A DNA stretch of 64,000 nt from Allolobophora icterica. Its lineage: Eukaryota > Annelida > Clitellata > Crassiclitellata > Lumbricidae. Under the pieces are notes generated by a model that was not told where the DNA came from, did not search any database, and was given only the letters and a program-made list of their open reading frames with translations. The DNA lies in NCBI GenBank assembly GCA_963556255.1, contig OY744610.1, positions 11,998,477 through 12,062,476 on the forward strand. Direction: 5' to 3'. Position numbers and translations under genes: made by a program. This document shows positions 47,041 to 58,064 of the stretch, in pieces; position 1 is the first letter of the stretch; each line of letters opens with the position of its first letter.

Positions 47041-50000
47041 GTAAGCGGAAACAAACAATTTTATTACTAACACTCAAACAGAAAACATCGACGAAAGCAA
47101 TGTAAAGATTGGACGAAATTTTGTTTGTTTCTCGGCAAACTTGAGGAACATGGTTTCAGTATTAGATCTCACACGTTTGCGGTTTGTTGTCACTTGCCTC
47201 GTTCAATGTCTCTTTGTAGGCAAAACAAATCAAACGATTTGGTATATTCATTAAGTTAGTTTGAAAACTGCAGAAATTTAGTTCACATTTAATAATAAAA
47301 GCAGTTTTAAATTTTCTAAATCTGTTTTCTAGTATTTAACTATTTTGAATGGTTTTGCTTTAAATGCAACAGATGAACAGAAAACAGATCCGTCTGGTAC
47401 AACGGTAGGATTGTGAACTATTTTTTAGCTAAGTAATATTCATTCATTCATTGTTTCATTCATTCATTTGAGAATTTATATAGCGCCCCTTACAGGGAGC
47501 TACTCAGAGGCGCTCTCGACTCTAGCAACATGTTTAACAACACAAACTCTCTGACGACCTCACTTGAAGCGAACATCGACTGATACGGAGACAATGGACC
47601 TTAAACCAATGCAGCTTCTCTCGCTGGTGACTGCCATCGTCTCACTGACTCTAAGCTTACTGCAACCAACTATTTTCACATTGCAGTCTCACATTTTCAT
47701 TACCCCGAAAAACAATGTGCCTTAGACTTAATTCAAGCTGCCCTCCTTAAATAATGTTCTATTTCAGTTAACAAATAAGCGCTGTTACTTCAGCGATGCT
47801 AATTTATACATCTTAGTAATAATTGTAACCTTAAAACCGTAAGCTTACGAAGTATCTTGCATGTTTGAAACTCACCTTTATCACTATCTTGTCATTGTTA
47901 ATTATTCCATTTATCATCAATGCTGGTGTTATTGAAATTTATCGTAGTCATTACCCATTCAAAGTCTGAAGCTCTGCCAACTAAATATACGATTCTTGGT
48001 GTACGAATATAATTCCCCTGCACGCAATGCCCCGGACATAATCCCCCGTACATAGTCTCCCCGGGCAGAATTCCCCATGCTTGGACATCATCCTTCAGGC
48101 TAAGATATAATCACCTCAAGATCAGCCAACTGAGTATGCTAAAATTACACATGGTAGCCTATCCAATAACATTCATAGCAATACTTTATTAATAAGAGTA
48201 TATTTTCAATTTGTTTGATAAGAAGGATATTATCTACGATTTGTTTCGTTCTAACACTTAGTCTAATAGTACAAACCAATGGAAAAGTTAATTGTGCCAT
48301 TTTCATCCCATGTTTGTAAAAGATATCCAAAAGCAAATGTTGTATCCAAGTCCGTGCAGCGTTTCTTGGATGGATTTCCTTTATCTCGCCGATCTTGGTA
48401 CAGCTGCAGCAAACGGGGCTGTAGCTGCTTGGCGTTGGCCTGACCCGCTTTTTGGGCAGCTGACCTTGCGAATCCTGCAATATCGCCGTGTTGACCATGC
48501 CCTCATCCTGCTGCAGCGCCCCTGTGAGCACCCATAGCGAGGGTGACTTTAGAACTGAATTACACTAAGAAGTCTTAAATTTATACCTGAATGACATTAA
48601 GAAGTCTTTTTCTACGACATTAACGACCTGAAACTACCAACAAAAACAGGGCAATTAAGGTTTATGAATTAAATGCAGAAATAGGCTAATTGCACAGAGG
48701 ATGGGTCTTGTCCTGGGGAATAATTATGTCCGACCCAAAATGGGAGGATATTTGTCCGGGGGATTTTGTCCAGGGGATTATGTTTTACAATCACGATTCC
48801 TGGGTGCAGAGATTGTCCTTCTATTCAATTTCCTTGTGAACTTAATCGCAAATTCATGCACACCTTCGTTTTTCCGCTTACACTCCACAACCTTTTGCAG
48901 GGTGAATGCAGTGTTGAAGATGGTGGACTGATTTTCTTACTTTTCAAGTTCTGTTTATCATTGCCTTTCTCTCTACTTTCTCAAATAGCCTTACATCGGT
49001 TACTTTAAGTTTTTGTATAAAGCTTTGTTCGAACAACTTGCGTCTTAATTTCTCCTTACCACTTCATCTATCTTTCAATCCTCCTTGTTTTTCTTTCGAT
49101 GACAGACTGTTGAATGGTGGAGTGATTTTTTCCGGTTCTGAATTATTTGTTGTAAGTGGTTTTGTTATATAATTTTGTGGATTGGGCTAATCACCAAGCA
49201 GTCAATATGCAGAAGAGTGCAACAGCTTCAGCAAAATATCCCTTTAGGAGGAAAATTATAGCTCAATATTCGGATTGCCTGTATCAACCATACATAAAAT
49301 ATGTCACTAATAACTAGCGATCATGGATAGAATGAGTTACCATTACAATGTGAGGTGTGAAAGATAAGAGAAAGGCGGTAATGATTGATAAACCAATAGG
49401 AAGAATAAGGAGAGGGAGAGAGCTTCTTTGAATTGGAACCAAACAAGGCCATATATATAAATTATTTAAGAAACCGACAGAATTTAGCGCAGAATAAACT
49501 CAATACAAGAGTTGCAAACTTCTGGACTACTATGAGTGACAGCACTGAAACAATGGATATCACTAATTTTTAAAATAACAGATTTCGATGCTGGGTAAGC
49601 TTACATCATGCAATTTGCAGTGGTTTAAAACCGGTTTAAAACCATGTTTTGCTAATCTATGTCCTTGGCCTACCGCATGCAATTCTAGATAAACTAATCA
49701 TAATAATTGTCATGTATAATCATCCTGTTTAAATATTGCTTCTTATCGCATTTCAGTTGTACAATCTTCCACTGGAGATGTTGGACGTTATCTTACAAAA
49801 GTCGCTTTTGCATTGGATATTGAATTCATCAACACAGCAGAGAGACGAAGAAGTTATCAAGTCTCTCATATCAGTCGACGTTTGCTTCAATCGAAGAATT
49901 ACCAGACAACGGTTCAAGAAGGCAATCTGGCCTTACCTGATGGGTGAGGTACCTTCCAAGCATCACATTTGAACTTAATTACATCAACCACAAGCGATTA

Positions 50001-52288
50001 CTTTGATCAAATATTCTAATATAATTTTAAAACTTTCAGAATGCTATTGTTGTAACGCATATCGTTTATTATCCAGACTCTTGATTCGGCGAATTTAACT
50101 GTCTTATAAAATGCCATCTTAAGCCAGTAACCTAAAGACACCAAAGTCAATAACAAAAAGCTTTCGCAATTAACCTAGGAATGCTTGCATAACAGAGTCA
50201 TCATGTGTGTGCACTTGCACACTTAAAAACCCAGCCGAAGGAGTAATATAAAGAAATTAGCAGTTCACAGTTTTCATAGTTCATGGACCAAGTGGCATCG
50301 AAGATGGACGGTGATATCGTCTGAGATCGATGCGACCGATAATGGTCCGCTTTGTATGGCGCTAGACACTGGGTGAGGTTACAGGGCGCATCGCCTTCTC
50401 TGTCAGCCCACAGGGTCCACTGATCACCCTGGTAGGCCCCCTAAAGCCATCTGTATCAGCGAACAACTGTCACTCACTTTTAGTGAGAAAGTTTTCTCAC
50501 ACTTTTCTGAAAGCATTTTCTCATATAGCAGAGCTACATTATTAAATGAGAATGAGGTGCGTGTGTTGAATTGCGCTGAAGAATTATTGTCGTAATGTAG
50601 CAAAGCTCAGTTATTATTAAAACGTAGTGCTATAATTGTTTTTTTTATAGATGTCTATGATAAAACCAAGAAAGAATCTGCAATTTTTATTAACAACCGA
50701 AATTATCTCTTAAAAAATATTCAACCAAATGACGAATTCATCGATTCGCTCTTTTCTCTCAACTGTATAAAGAAAGAAGAACGTAACTTCATTCAACGAC
50801 AACAGTCAACACGAGATAAGAACGCTCAACTTTTATACGTCGTTAGATCCTTCGACGCAACAAAGTTTTCAAGTTTCGTTAAATGTCTTCGACAAACGAA
50901 CCAAACGGATGTGGCAAGGATCGTCCAAAATGGAGGAGGTTCACAGTGCAAATCTCATTTAAGGGCTCAGTATTAGCATACTAGTGTCATAATTTTAATA
51001 TTAGATAATTATATAGGCCTACATCGAACGACATCAGGATCAGTGTGTGACCATAAGGTAATTCTGTATAATTAATTATGCCCAGCCGTGTTTAGTGTTA
51101 GTCATCGCATTAATTATTATGACATATCCAGTACTAGCATTGTTAATTCACGGAGTGGCTTTACGATACCGGAGTTATGAGTGGGCTCATATCAAAGGAA
51201 AGGGTACGGGTAGCTGGAACAAAAGGGAGTCAAAAGTGCCTATTCGCAACCTTGGGAAACGATGCTAGGATTTTAAACACAGTTTAAAATATTTTACTTC
51301 ACGTATTGGAACACGGTCTGCCGATTGCATGTTTATACATTGTATTGTATTGTATTGTATTGTATTGTATTGTATTGTATTCGGACATTTATAAAGCGCT
51401 TCTAGCGAGAGGGCAATTTAGAAGCGCTCCCTGTGCGAGGGACCCCGAGAGTAGAAACAAGTTTTAAGAAACTTAAAAGAGATTGAGACGTTACCTGAGA
51501 GAATAGAAGAACGAACGGACAGTGGAAGCTCATTCCAAAGAGCAGGGCCAATGGAACCAAAAGACCCAGATTGAGCCAGTGAAGTCCTGATACGGTCAAC
51601 CAGGAGGTCCAAACGGTCAAAGGAACGAAGAGGACGAAGAGGAGCAGCAGAGTGAGGGCGATGAATTAAGTCACATAAATATTTCGGAGCAAAACCAAGT
51701 TGAGCCTTAAAGATAAGGATGAGAACCATGACTTGGATGCGGGCAGAAAGCGGGAGCCAGTGTAGTTCTTCTGCCATAAAGGTGGTGATATGAGAGAATC
51801 GAGGAAGACGGGCAATTGGTTTAGGAGCAGCATTGAGAAAGGACTGAATAGGAGCAAGACGGACCACTGGACGAGAGGGATGCGCCACTCGCGATAATGA
51901 ACAAGTTTCATGTTTTCATCAAGAAGCCAACTTCTAGTTTAAGTTTTAATATGACCATTTTTCTTCGCTCATCCAACTTTTAGTTTTAGCTCTATTTTAA
52001 TCGCTCTTGCAGCAGCTCTAGTTTGAGCTATGTTTTCATAGAGAATCCAACTTCTAGTTTTAGTTAGCTTATATATTTGCATCGACCATCCAACTTCTAG
52101 TTTGAGCTCTATTCTCGATATTATGTGTAAATACACGATCGGCAGACCGTTTTCCAATGTGTGAAGTAGAGTAACACTAAACTCAGAAAGAACCACGTAT
52201 ATAGACGGTAATGAATATCAGTTCAGTTTCTAGGTAATCATACATGTTGTTCTTTTAGTAAAATTGCAGTTGCATAAAATAACACCTA

Positions 52289-52350
<62 letters not shown>

Positions 52351-54835
52351 TGCTTTTAGTTGTCATTAAAGTCGAAATTGTAACTTGTGGCACAACGTGT
52401 CCATCGTCCATAGACCCAAAGTTGCATCATCAAAGAATCAGCGACCTTCGAAACAGAACCGAACCAAGGTCACAAGAAACTGATAAAATCCTCAGCCAAC
52501 TGAAGGGCGAAGGCATAGAAATCCTCAACTCTCAAATGGATAGAGAGACTGTGGTCGTTTGGATCTGGTGTCAGTCACAAGAAGCTCTGGAAAATATTCG
52601 GAGGCTATACGAATCGAATCAACTGAGAGATATATTCTTGGGTGTTACAACTACTCAACATTCCACTTCTGAAAACTTCCAATCGAAAGTGATCAACACT
52701 GAAAGCAATCAATTTGAGAAACGAGTCGGCAAGTTCTTATGAATTCACCCGTCAAAAAAAATTATAAACATATAATCAACGTAATATGTTACACAACTTA
52801 GTTGAATGGAGTGACTGGGACAGCGGTAGTAAAAGAACAACAGGATAACGAGGTTGACAAGGAAGACCTTTGATACATGAGTGGATAGGAAATAAATAAA
52901 AACAGAGACTCGGAAATAGAGGCTGAACAGAAGACTTCTATATAGAGAGAAACCTCATTTACTGAAAGAACCGCTATATTAGTGTCAAGGTACGCACATC
53001 GCAGCCTATAGTATGAGTGAAAGTAAGACATGAAAATAAAGAAAGAGACGAGATTGGAGGACAGCCGTTCATAGGAAAGGTTGGCAAGGTAGAAAGGCAC
53101 GCAGCAGTCTGAAAGCGAGATTGAAAGTAAGTAGGCCTAATACAGGCGGAGAATGAGATGATGCACATACAGTAGAGATTGTAGCAGGTAGTCAAAAGGA
53201 TCTCGAGTAATTGGGACTTTGATGATGGACAGATATTTGAACATATAGTAAGCCATGAAAGATGAGAATGGATGGCAAGTAGATGGACATTTTGTCAATT
53301 GATTTTCCTTATAATAAAATCAGACAGGAATTGTTTGAAGTTAGTAGGTCGGCAGCGTGACACTTATCCAGCGAAAACGAGCATAAAGTCAGAACAAGAG
53401 AAGGACAATAATAAAGAGAATAATGCAGATCGACAGTTAGACTAATAGACAGGCCACATGTAGAATGCTGGAGCCATGCATAGAATCCATATCAGTCCTG
53501 AAGCAAGAAAGTTCAAAAGGAGAAGAGGTGCAGAAAACTGCATAGAACTTATTTTGGTTTATAGGATTGCAACAGTGAAGTTAGACTGAATAAGTTTTTG
53601 ACAGCTTCCAATGACGAACAAGATGAACAGTTGGAGATAAAAAGTGAGTAAGATGTAGAGGCAGTTACAAGTGGAAAACGATCGATGTTGAAAAGGCGGC
53701 GAATAAGATCAGCAGATGAACAGCAACAGTGAGAAGAACATTTATTTACAGATTAGCAGTGAGCTTCAAAAACAGCAAGTGAGATTAACAGCCATATGCA
53801 GATGAACAACGTTTGGCACACATTTAGAGAGGGCAGCGAGTAAGATAAATGAGCAGCAAATAAAATAAAGTAAATATTTTGAATAAATTTTATTATAAAT
53901 AAATGAGGAAAATATTAACAATCAGTTAATTATTATTGTAATTATATATTTTTATTTCAGTCGTGTGCCCGATTTCCATGAACTTTTCTGAGACAACATG
54001 GTTCAGAAAATCTGGAACTGTGCGTGGAGTGACTAAACTGCGAAATGAAATCTACGTCCTATCATTTTGTGGTTGGGGTGCCCAAGGTGTAATTCGTGCC
54101 TATGAGGATCGAAATCCATCAAGTCTTCTGAGGAGTATCAAACTGATAGATATTACATATCCGTGTGACATGGTCTCCAGTGAGAAGGAACATTGTCTCT
54201 ACATCTGCGACCTAGCAGAGGAATGCGTCTGGAAGATAATTAGAGAAAAACAAGAGAAACATAATCACATCAAATGGCTGACCATTGATTATAAACCACA
54301 TTCTCTGTCAATGTCCATCGATGGTCAGTTGTTGGTGGTCAATTATTTAATGCCCAGTCTGTTTATCTACGGGTCAAATGCACAACTCATTCGATCTATT
54401 CAGTTACCAAGACACCTGGCGCGACCTATTCATGCAGTGGAAACATCCATCGGGAATTTCATCATAATTAACGTGTGTTTAGAAAAGGAAGAGGAGGACG
54501 AGGAGGTGGGAGATAGTTGGTCAAGCGGGAGTAGACAGAAAACGAGGTGTGTCATTAGTGAGTTGACCAGAGATGGACAGATGGTCATCCGTCGTTTTAT
54601 TCCTTCCAATGAAACGGAAAAACTGATTAATACTTGCTATCTCTTCCTCGATTCAGCTGATCGGGTGTTTGTGACTGACTATACGAGTGGTGGAGTGATT
54701 CTCTTGGATTCCGATCTTAAATGGAATCGAATTCTTTGTACAATGCCGGAATGTGGACATGAATTTAGAACGTATTACGACGAAGAAAAGAAGCAACTGA
54801 TCGTCGGAGGATATGGAGTCATTGTTTACAGATAG
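46944..54835 (+). CDS. Six-exon gene: acylated N terminus, F-box-like, CARD, TRADD-N-like, beta-propeller
   Basis: Predicted exons: 46944-47040, 47373-47404, 49757-49943, 50651-50938, 52360-52641, 53961-54835. They total 1761 nt, i.e. 586 residues plus stop, with every junction in phase and GT/AG borders. The product begins MGVCVGKDK (Gly2/Cys4, candidate myristoylation plus palmitoylation; strong Kozak ACAATGG). An F-box-like segment, a CARD, a TRADD-N-like segment and a C-terminal NHL-like propeller follow. CARD and TRADD-N mediate homotypic assembly in cell-death and innate signalling; propellers usually bind ligands. It is therefore a likely membrane-tethered immune adaptor or receptor, by inference. 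Weak points: donors of exons 4 (GTTCAC) and 5 (GTGTTA) are non-consensus, and both exons read into stops if unspliced. Microexon 2 (32 nt) is supported only by phase. Confidence 0.72.
47373..47404 (+). CDS. Exon 2: 32-nt microexon
   Basis: Acceptor AAATGCAACAG, then codons for DEQKTDPSGTT (first base from exon 1), donor GTAGGA. It links the phase-1 end of exon 1 to the phase-0 start of exon 3. Transcript data are needed to confirm it. Confidence 0.5.
47462..47530 (-). repeat. LINE-type 3' tail in intron 2
   Basis: AATTTATATAGCGCCCCTTA and CAGAGGCGCTC are the complement of the GCGCCTCTG...GCGCTATATAAAT tail of the L2-like LINE. Confidence 0.55.
48010..48790. mobile_element. Inverted-repeat-bounded insertion in intron 2
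   Basis: The left end repeats CCCCGGACATAATCCCCC-type motifs; the right end has the complement (GTCCGGGGGATTTTGTCCAG). The interior is a non-conserved ~600 bp. I could not fix the exact termini or target duplication. Confidence 0.45.
49757..49943 (+). CDS. Exon 3: F-box-like domain
   Basis: Begins after TCGCATTTCAG and ends before GTGAGG. It encodes 62 residues: LYNLPLEMLDVILQKSLLHW, then an acidic helix and SLISVDVCFNRRITRQRFKK with AIWPYLM. The LP.E+L..IL start and a later SL..V...F.R pattern resemble an F-box with a widened middle. F-box assignment is tentative. Confidence 0.6.
50651..50938 (+). CDS. Exon 4: CARD
   Basis: Starts after TTTTTTTATAG. About 95 residues: an H1-like FINNRNYLLKNI, DEFIDSLFSLNCIKKEERNF (helices 2-3), QSTRDKNAQLLYVV (helix 4), KFSSFVKCLRQTNQTDVARI (helices 5-6). 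Spacing, the charged S.RDKN.+LL block and the LR.TNQ.D.A..+ ending are typical of CARDs. The exon may end at GGAGGAG before GTTCAC, or read on to a TAG at about 50974. Confidence 0.85.
51340..51381. repeat. TTGTA pentanucleotide microsatellite
   Basis: About eight units, next to the 3' end of a minus-strand LINE, consistent with expansion of its poly-ACAAT tail. Confidence 0.9.
51381..51905 (-). mobile_element. CR1/L2-like LINE C-terminal remnant in intron 4
   Basis: The frame encodes IQSFLNAAPKPIARLPRFSH, ELHWLPLSARIQVMVLILIF, APKYLCDLI, and FGSIGPALWNELPLSVRSS, i.e. the conserved C terminus of CR1/L2-type ORF2. It ends with a tail AAGCGC...TTTATAAATG complement. Only the last ~170 codons are present. 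Confidence 0.85.
51906..52122. repeat. Degenerate ~50-bp tandem repeats
   Basis: CATCCAACTTCTAGTTTTAG and variants occur four times, each followed by an A/T-rich spacer and CTCTATTTT or similar. Confidence 0.75.
52291..52348. repeat. AT dinucleotide microsatellite
   Basis: Pure AT run just upstream of the exon 5 acceptor (TTCTGCTTTTAG). Confidence 0.95.
52360..52641 (+). CDS. Exon 5: TRADD-N-like domain
   Basis: Begins VIKVEIVTCGTTCPSSIDPK, then a helix (HHQRISDLRNRTE), QETDKILSQLKGEGIEILNS, and the strand-helix end ETVVVWIWCQSQEALENIRR with LYESNQLRDIFL. The two-layer alpha/beta pattern with a VV.I.C.S.E....+..+Y.S..L++I ending resembles the TRADD N-terminal domain described in metazoan and prokaryotic immune proteins (Kaur, Iyer, Burroughs and Aravind). 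If unspliced, the frame runs on to a TGA at 52740-52742. Confidence 0.6.
52742..53960. other. Intron 5, no gene recognised
   Basis: AG-rich sequence with many GAAGNNNGAGA-like motifs but no coding or repeat structure that I can identify. It ends in the acceptor TATTTTTATTTCAG. Confidence 0.5.
53961..54835 (+). CDS. Exon 6: NHL-like beta-propeller
   Basis: About 290 residues from VCPISMNFSETTWFRKSG to GGYGVIVYR. Repeating blade motifs: VTKLRNEIYVLSF, PCDMVSSEKEHCLYICDLAE, CVWKI, PHSLSMSIDGQLLVV, SLFIYGSNAQLIRSIQLPR, FIIINV, CVISELTRDGQMVIRRF, LFLDSADRVFVTDYTSGGVI, LLDSDLKWNRILC. The D..G.++..+ and DS.DRVFV.D patterns are those of NHL/TolB-like six-bladed propellers. An acidic insert (KEEEDEEVGDSWSSGSRQKT) breaks one blade. 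The whole domain sits in one exon ending with TAG. Confidence 0.85.
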
Positions 54836-55312
54836 ACTCGAAATTAAACTAACGTTTCATCAACAGATTCTGACAAACAAAAGCCTTATAAAACTAGTAC
54901 GAGTATCTGAGATAAAGCTTAAAATTTCATTAGTATCTTTGGAATACTATGTAGCAATAATATTTAACAGATATAAACATAATTTTTTATCAAGAAACAG
55001 CCTGTCTCTTATTTTCTAAAATTTGGTTAGACCTTCACTTTAGAAAAATCACAGAAATGCATTACATATCAGGTAAGTAAGAAGAGCGCAAAAGTTGATG
55101 GCTTTTAGCAATGGCGAAGACCCTTCGTTGATTGGTTGGATTTAAAAACCATTGCATGTTCTCAAAGTGACGGAATGGAGTTTAATAATTAAGCAGACGC
55201 TGTCTCATCTGAAGTGAGGTGCAGACACAGCGGAAACACTTTCAGCGCTGATGAGCAGCATCACTTTGCACCGACAGACAACATGAATGTCATGGATCGA
55301 CGTCGAAGGCTT
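54836..55312. other. 3' flank of the CARD gene
   Basis: AT-rich 3' UTR-like sequence. No strong AATAAA was found near the stop; ATTAAA occurs at about 54842. No other feature. Confidence 0.45.
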
Positions 55313-55609
55313 CACTGCGTTGTAAATATCTAAAGAAGAAGTGGCTAGAAAATCTCATCCGCGGTTACCAAGGCAACATCATCGTCACAGCAACTTAAGA
55401 ACTTCGCGGACTTTGGAGTGGATGACAACATCGGCCAATCTTCTAAATCTGTTTGTGAAGAGAGTTTTAGCAGAAGGAGTGGATGAAGTGATATACAGGG
55501 CAATCCTAACAGCTCTTAACAAGAAGAACCTAAGCACCTGTTCATGCAAGATGTCACTGAGTGAACACAATGCATAAAGGTAACGTACTGGTGTAGCAAG
55601 ATGTTTCCG
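55313..55609 (+). repeat. 297-bp direct repeat, copy 1
   Basis: CACTGCGTTGTAAATATCTA to GTAGCAAGATGTTTCCG is repeated identically at 55766-56062. It contains a short open frame with MTTSANLLNLFVKRVLAEGV that I cannot assign. Confidence 0.92.
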
Positions 55610-55765
55610 ATGCCTTTAACACTTGGGCAAAGATTCATTTATAGAGTCAGTGTCCGGAGACAAGGAACAGCTCTAACAATTGCTCATTTTGCCTATTTCT
55701 GCCATCCATTGCTGAGAGGCCTACATAGAGGTCAGATCTACGTATTGGATACCAGAATGACCTGT

Positions 55766-56062
55766 CACTGCGTTGTAAATATCTAAAGAAGAAGTGGCTA
55801 GAAAATCTCATCCGCGGTTACCAAGGCAACATCATCGTCACAGCAACTTAAGAACTTCGCGGACTTTGGAGTGGATGACAACATCGGCCAATCTTCTAAA
55901 TCTGTTTGTGAAGAGAGTTTTAGCAGAAGGAGTGGATGAAGTGATATACAGGGCAATCCTAACAGCTCTTAACAAGAAGAACCTAAGCACCTGTTCATGC
56001 AAGATGTCACTGAGTGAACACAATGCATAAAGGTAACGTACTGGTGTAGCAAGATGTTTCCG
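55766..56062 (+). repeat. 297-bp direct repeat, copy 2
   Basis: Offset 453 bp from copy 1, with no differences seen. The 156-bp spacer between copies is unique. Confidence 0.92.
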
Positions 56063-56414
56063 GGTGTTAGCTACGAAACAGTTGCCGCAGGCGTTCTCCA
56101 CCTGCTACGCTGGAATATATAAAAAATTGCTACTGAAACGCAGCTAATGTGAGATTGTCTGCATTATTTTAGAGATATAGATCGAAAACTGACCGAGAAC
56201 TGACTGAGAACTGACTGACTGATTTATTGAATGAATAACTGTATAATTAATTAAGAATTTTTAGCGCTCCATGTATTGCATGTCTCGTAGTAGCAGATTC
56301 AGTTTAACGATACTGTGATAACAGAGATCACAAGAGTCGCCTTCCTTTAAAAACTTTATATCCCTTATGCTGTATAGGAATATTTATAGTAATAGTTGTT
56401 GTAGTTGTTTTTGT
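56063..56414. other. No gene recognised
   Basis: Unique AT-rich sequence. ACTGACCGAGAACTGACTGA is a small local repeat near 56190. Confidence 0.5.
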
Positions 56415-57112
56415 GATTGCAGTTGTAATTGGACATTTATATAGCGCCGTTCAGGAGCAAAACAGAACAGAGGCGCTCGTTAATCGATTTCTTGCTAAAT
56501 GTTTGTCGGTCGCTGATCGAAATCTGTGTCGTCTAAACGGATTATTTTGTCTGAATGCAGAACTTGCTCCTAAATTTCGAGCATGTTGGAGTTCATTGGC
56601 GTTAAGTTTGCCTTCCGGACTTGTTCAAAATTGCCAGAGATTTTGTGCGCTCAGAAGTGTACGTGGCATCTACCCGAGTTTTTTCGTCTCTGCGGTTATT
56701 GGAGTGACCTCGACCGTTAGTTACTGATGGCGCTTCAATCTACCGAATAACAAGCGACGAATGCCTCTTCAATGTCTTCATCATAGCCTACTACTTGCGT
56801 CCGACAAATACACATGGCGCACTGAAGAATTAGCCGGACGTGCGTTGCCAATGAGTGACTGCGAACGCTGTCACCTGTAGTCTGTCCTGCCTATCGACGC
56901 AACTTGGTTCAAAGACTCTGAACATCCATGCCGTCTATCTGAGAACCCGTGGGGTGGCTCTGTGTGTGTTCTGGTTTACTCTGCTTTGTTTTGTTGATGT
57001 TATAGTCTTGGTTTAAATTACACTTAGCATGTTTTAGGCAAATACATTGAACGCCACTTTGTTTTGCACTGAGAGCGGTGCAATATAAATGCCCGATTAC
57101 GATTATGATTAC
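56415..57112. repeat. Region bounded by inverted LINE-type tails
   Basis: Starts with TTGTAATTGGACATTTATAT then AGCGCC (complement of the LINE tail) and ends with GCGGTGCAATATAAATGCCC, GATTACGATTATGATTAC (forward tail). The interior shares about 130 bp with 32049-32140. No intact coding frame. Confidence 0.5.
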
Positions 57113-57695
57113 AGAATATTATCAGCGTCGCCCTCCTCCTTTATCCAGGTTTCGAACTGGCACTACAACTTAATTCATCTGCACCTTAGAACAATTATGA
57201 AGCAGCGCTTGTGTCCATCTGGCGAATGCAAGGAGATCATTCAGGAAGATCGGAAAGCGCGATTTATCTTGTACGACTGATAGCTACCGACTGTGGCTTG
57301 GATTTGGTGCGTAATCGGTTGATGCCTTGTGCATTAGACACCGACGCAATAGAAATTGTTATTTGCAATTCCAATTACAAGAATCACGCTAGGCAGACTG
57401 CAGCAGACTGATAATATTATAATCAATTCTTTTTCGCAGCGATTCTCGATATATATATATCCCATTTCAAATGACAATTTGTTCATGTTTGCACATTGTT
57501 TATTTTCGTCAAGATTAAAAAGTTAAATAAATCATCAGGAAATGATTTGCCTCTACTTGGCTGTCAATGCTTGAATGAAATCGTCCATTTAAGATGACAC
57601 TCTGTTCAAGTTCAGACATTATTTATTTCGCTCTGATGAATTAGTAGCATTAAGTTCTACAAAATGGTTTGCCTTGGAAAGTTAATAATACTCTT

Positions 57696-58064
57696 TATTG
57701 TATTGTATTGTACTTTATTTCGCTAACCAAACATTGCAAGCTTAAAAATACATATAATGCTTATAATCATTTAACATAATCTGGCTACACAGGAGACCCA
57801 AAAGGGGTCGTAGACCCCGCTACCATGGCCACCTGGGTAGTAATACAATTTGATGAAAGCAGTCGATATAACACATTCGATTTGCAGTGGTAATGTCATA
57901 GGCATACTTACCTAAAGATTCGATAGTCCATCATTAGCTATGCTATTATTGTAACATTGTACTTAAATAATGACCAAATAGTTCATCATTAGATAAGCAT
58001 ATACATGAATACATCATTAGATAAACATATACATGAATACATATACTTGAACACATACATGATG
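57696..58064 (-). mobile_element. Copy-2-specific insertion with TTGTA repeats
   Basis: Interrupts the shared sequence AAAGTTAATAATACT. It begins with TATTGTATTGTATTGTACTT and contains GGAGACCCAAAAGGGGTCGT, a small palindrome. It looks like a short retroelement on the minus strand with an ACAAT tail; the family is unknown. Confidence 0.5.

Larger units (their letters stand above)
51279..52184. mobile_element. Inverted-repeat element in intron 4, split by a LINE
   Basis: TTTTACTTCACGTATTGGAA with CACGGTCTGCCGAT at 51292-51330 returns inverted as GATCGGCAGACCGTTTTCCA with ATGTGTGAAGTAGAG near 52136-52175. Arms are ~45-55 bp. A LINE remnant (51381-51905) and ~50-bp tandem repeats lie between. 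Confidence 0.7.
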
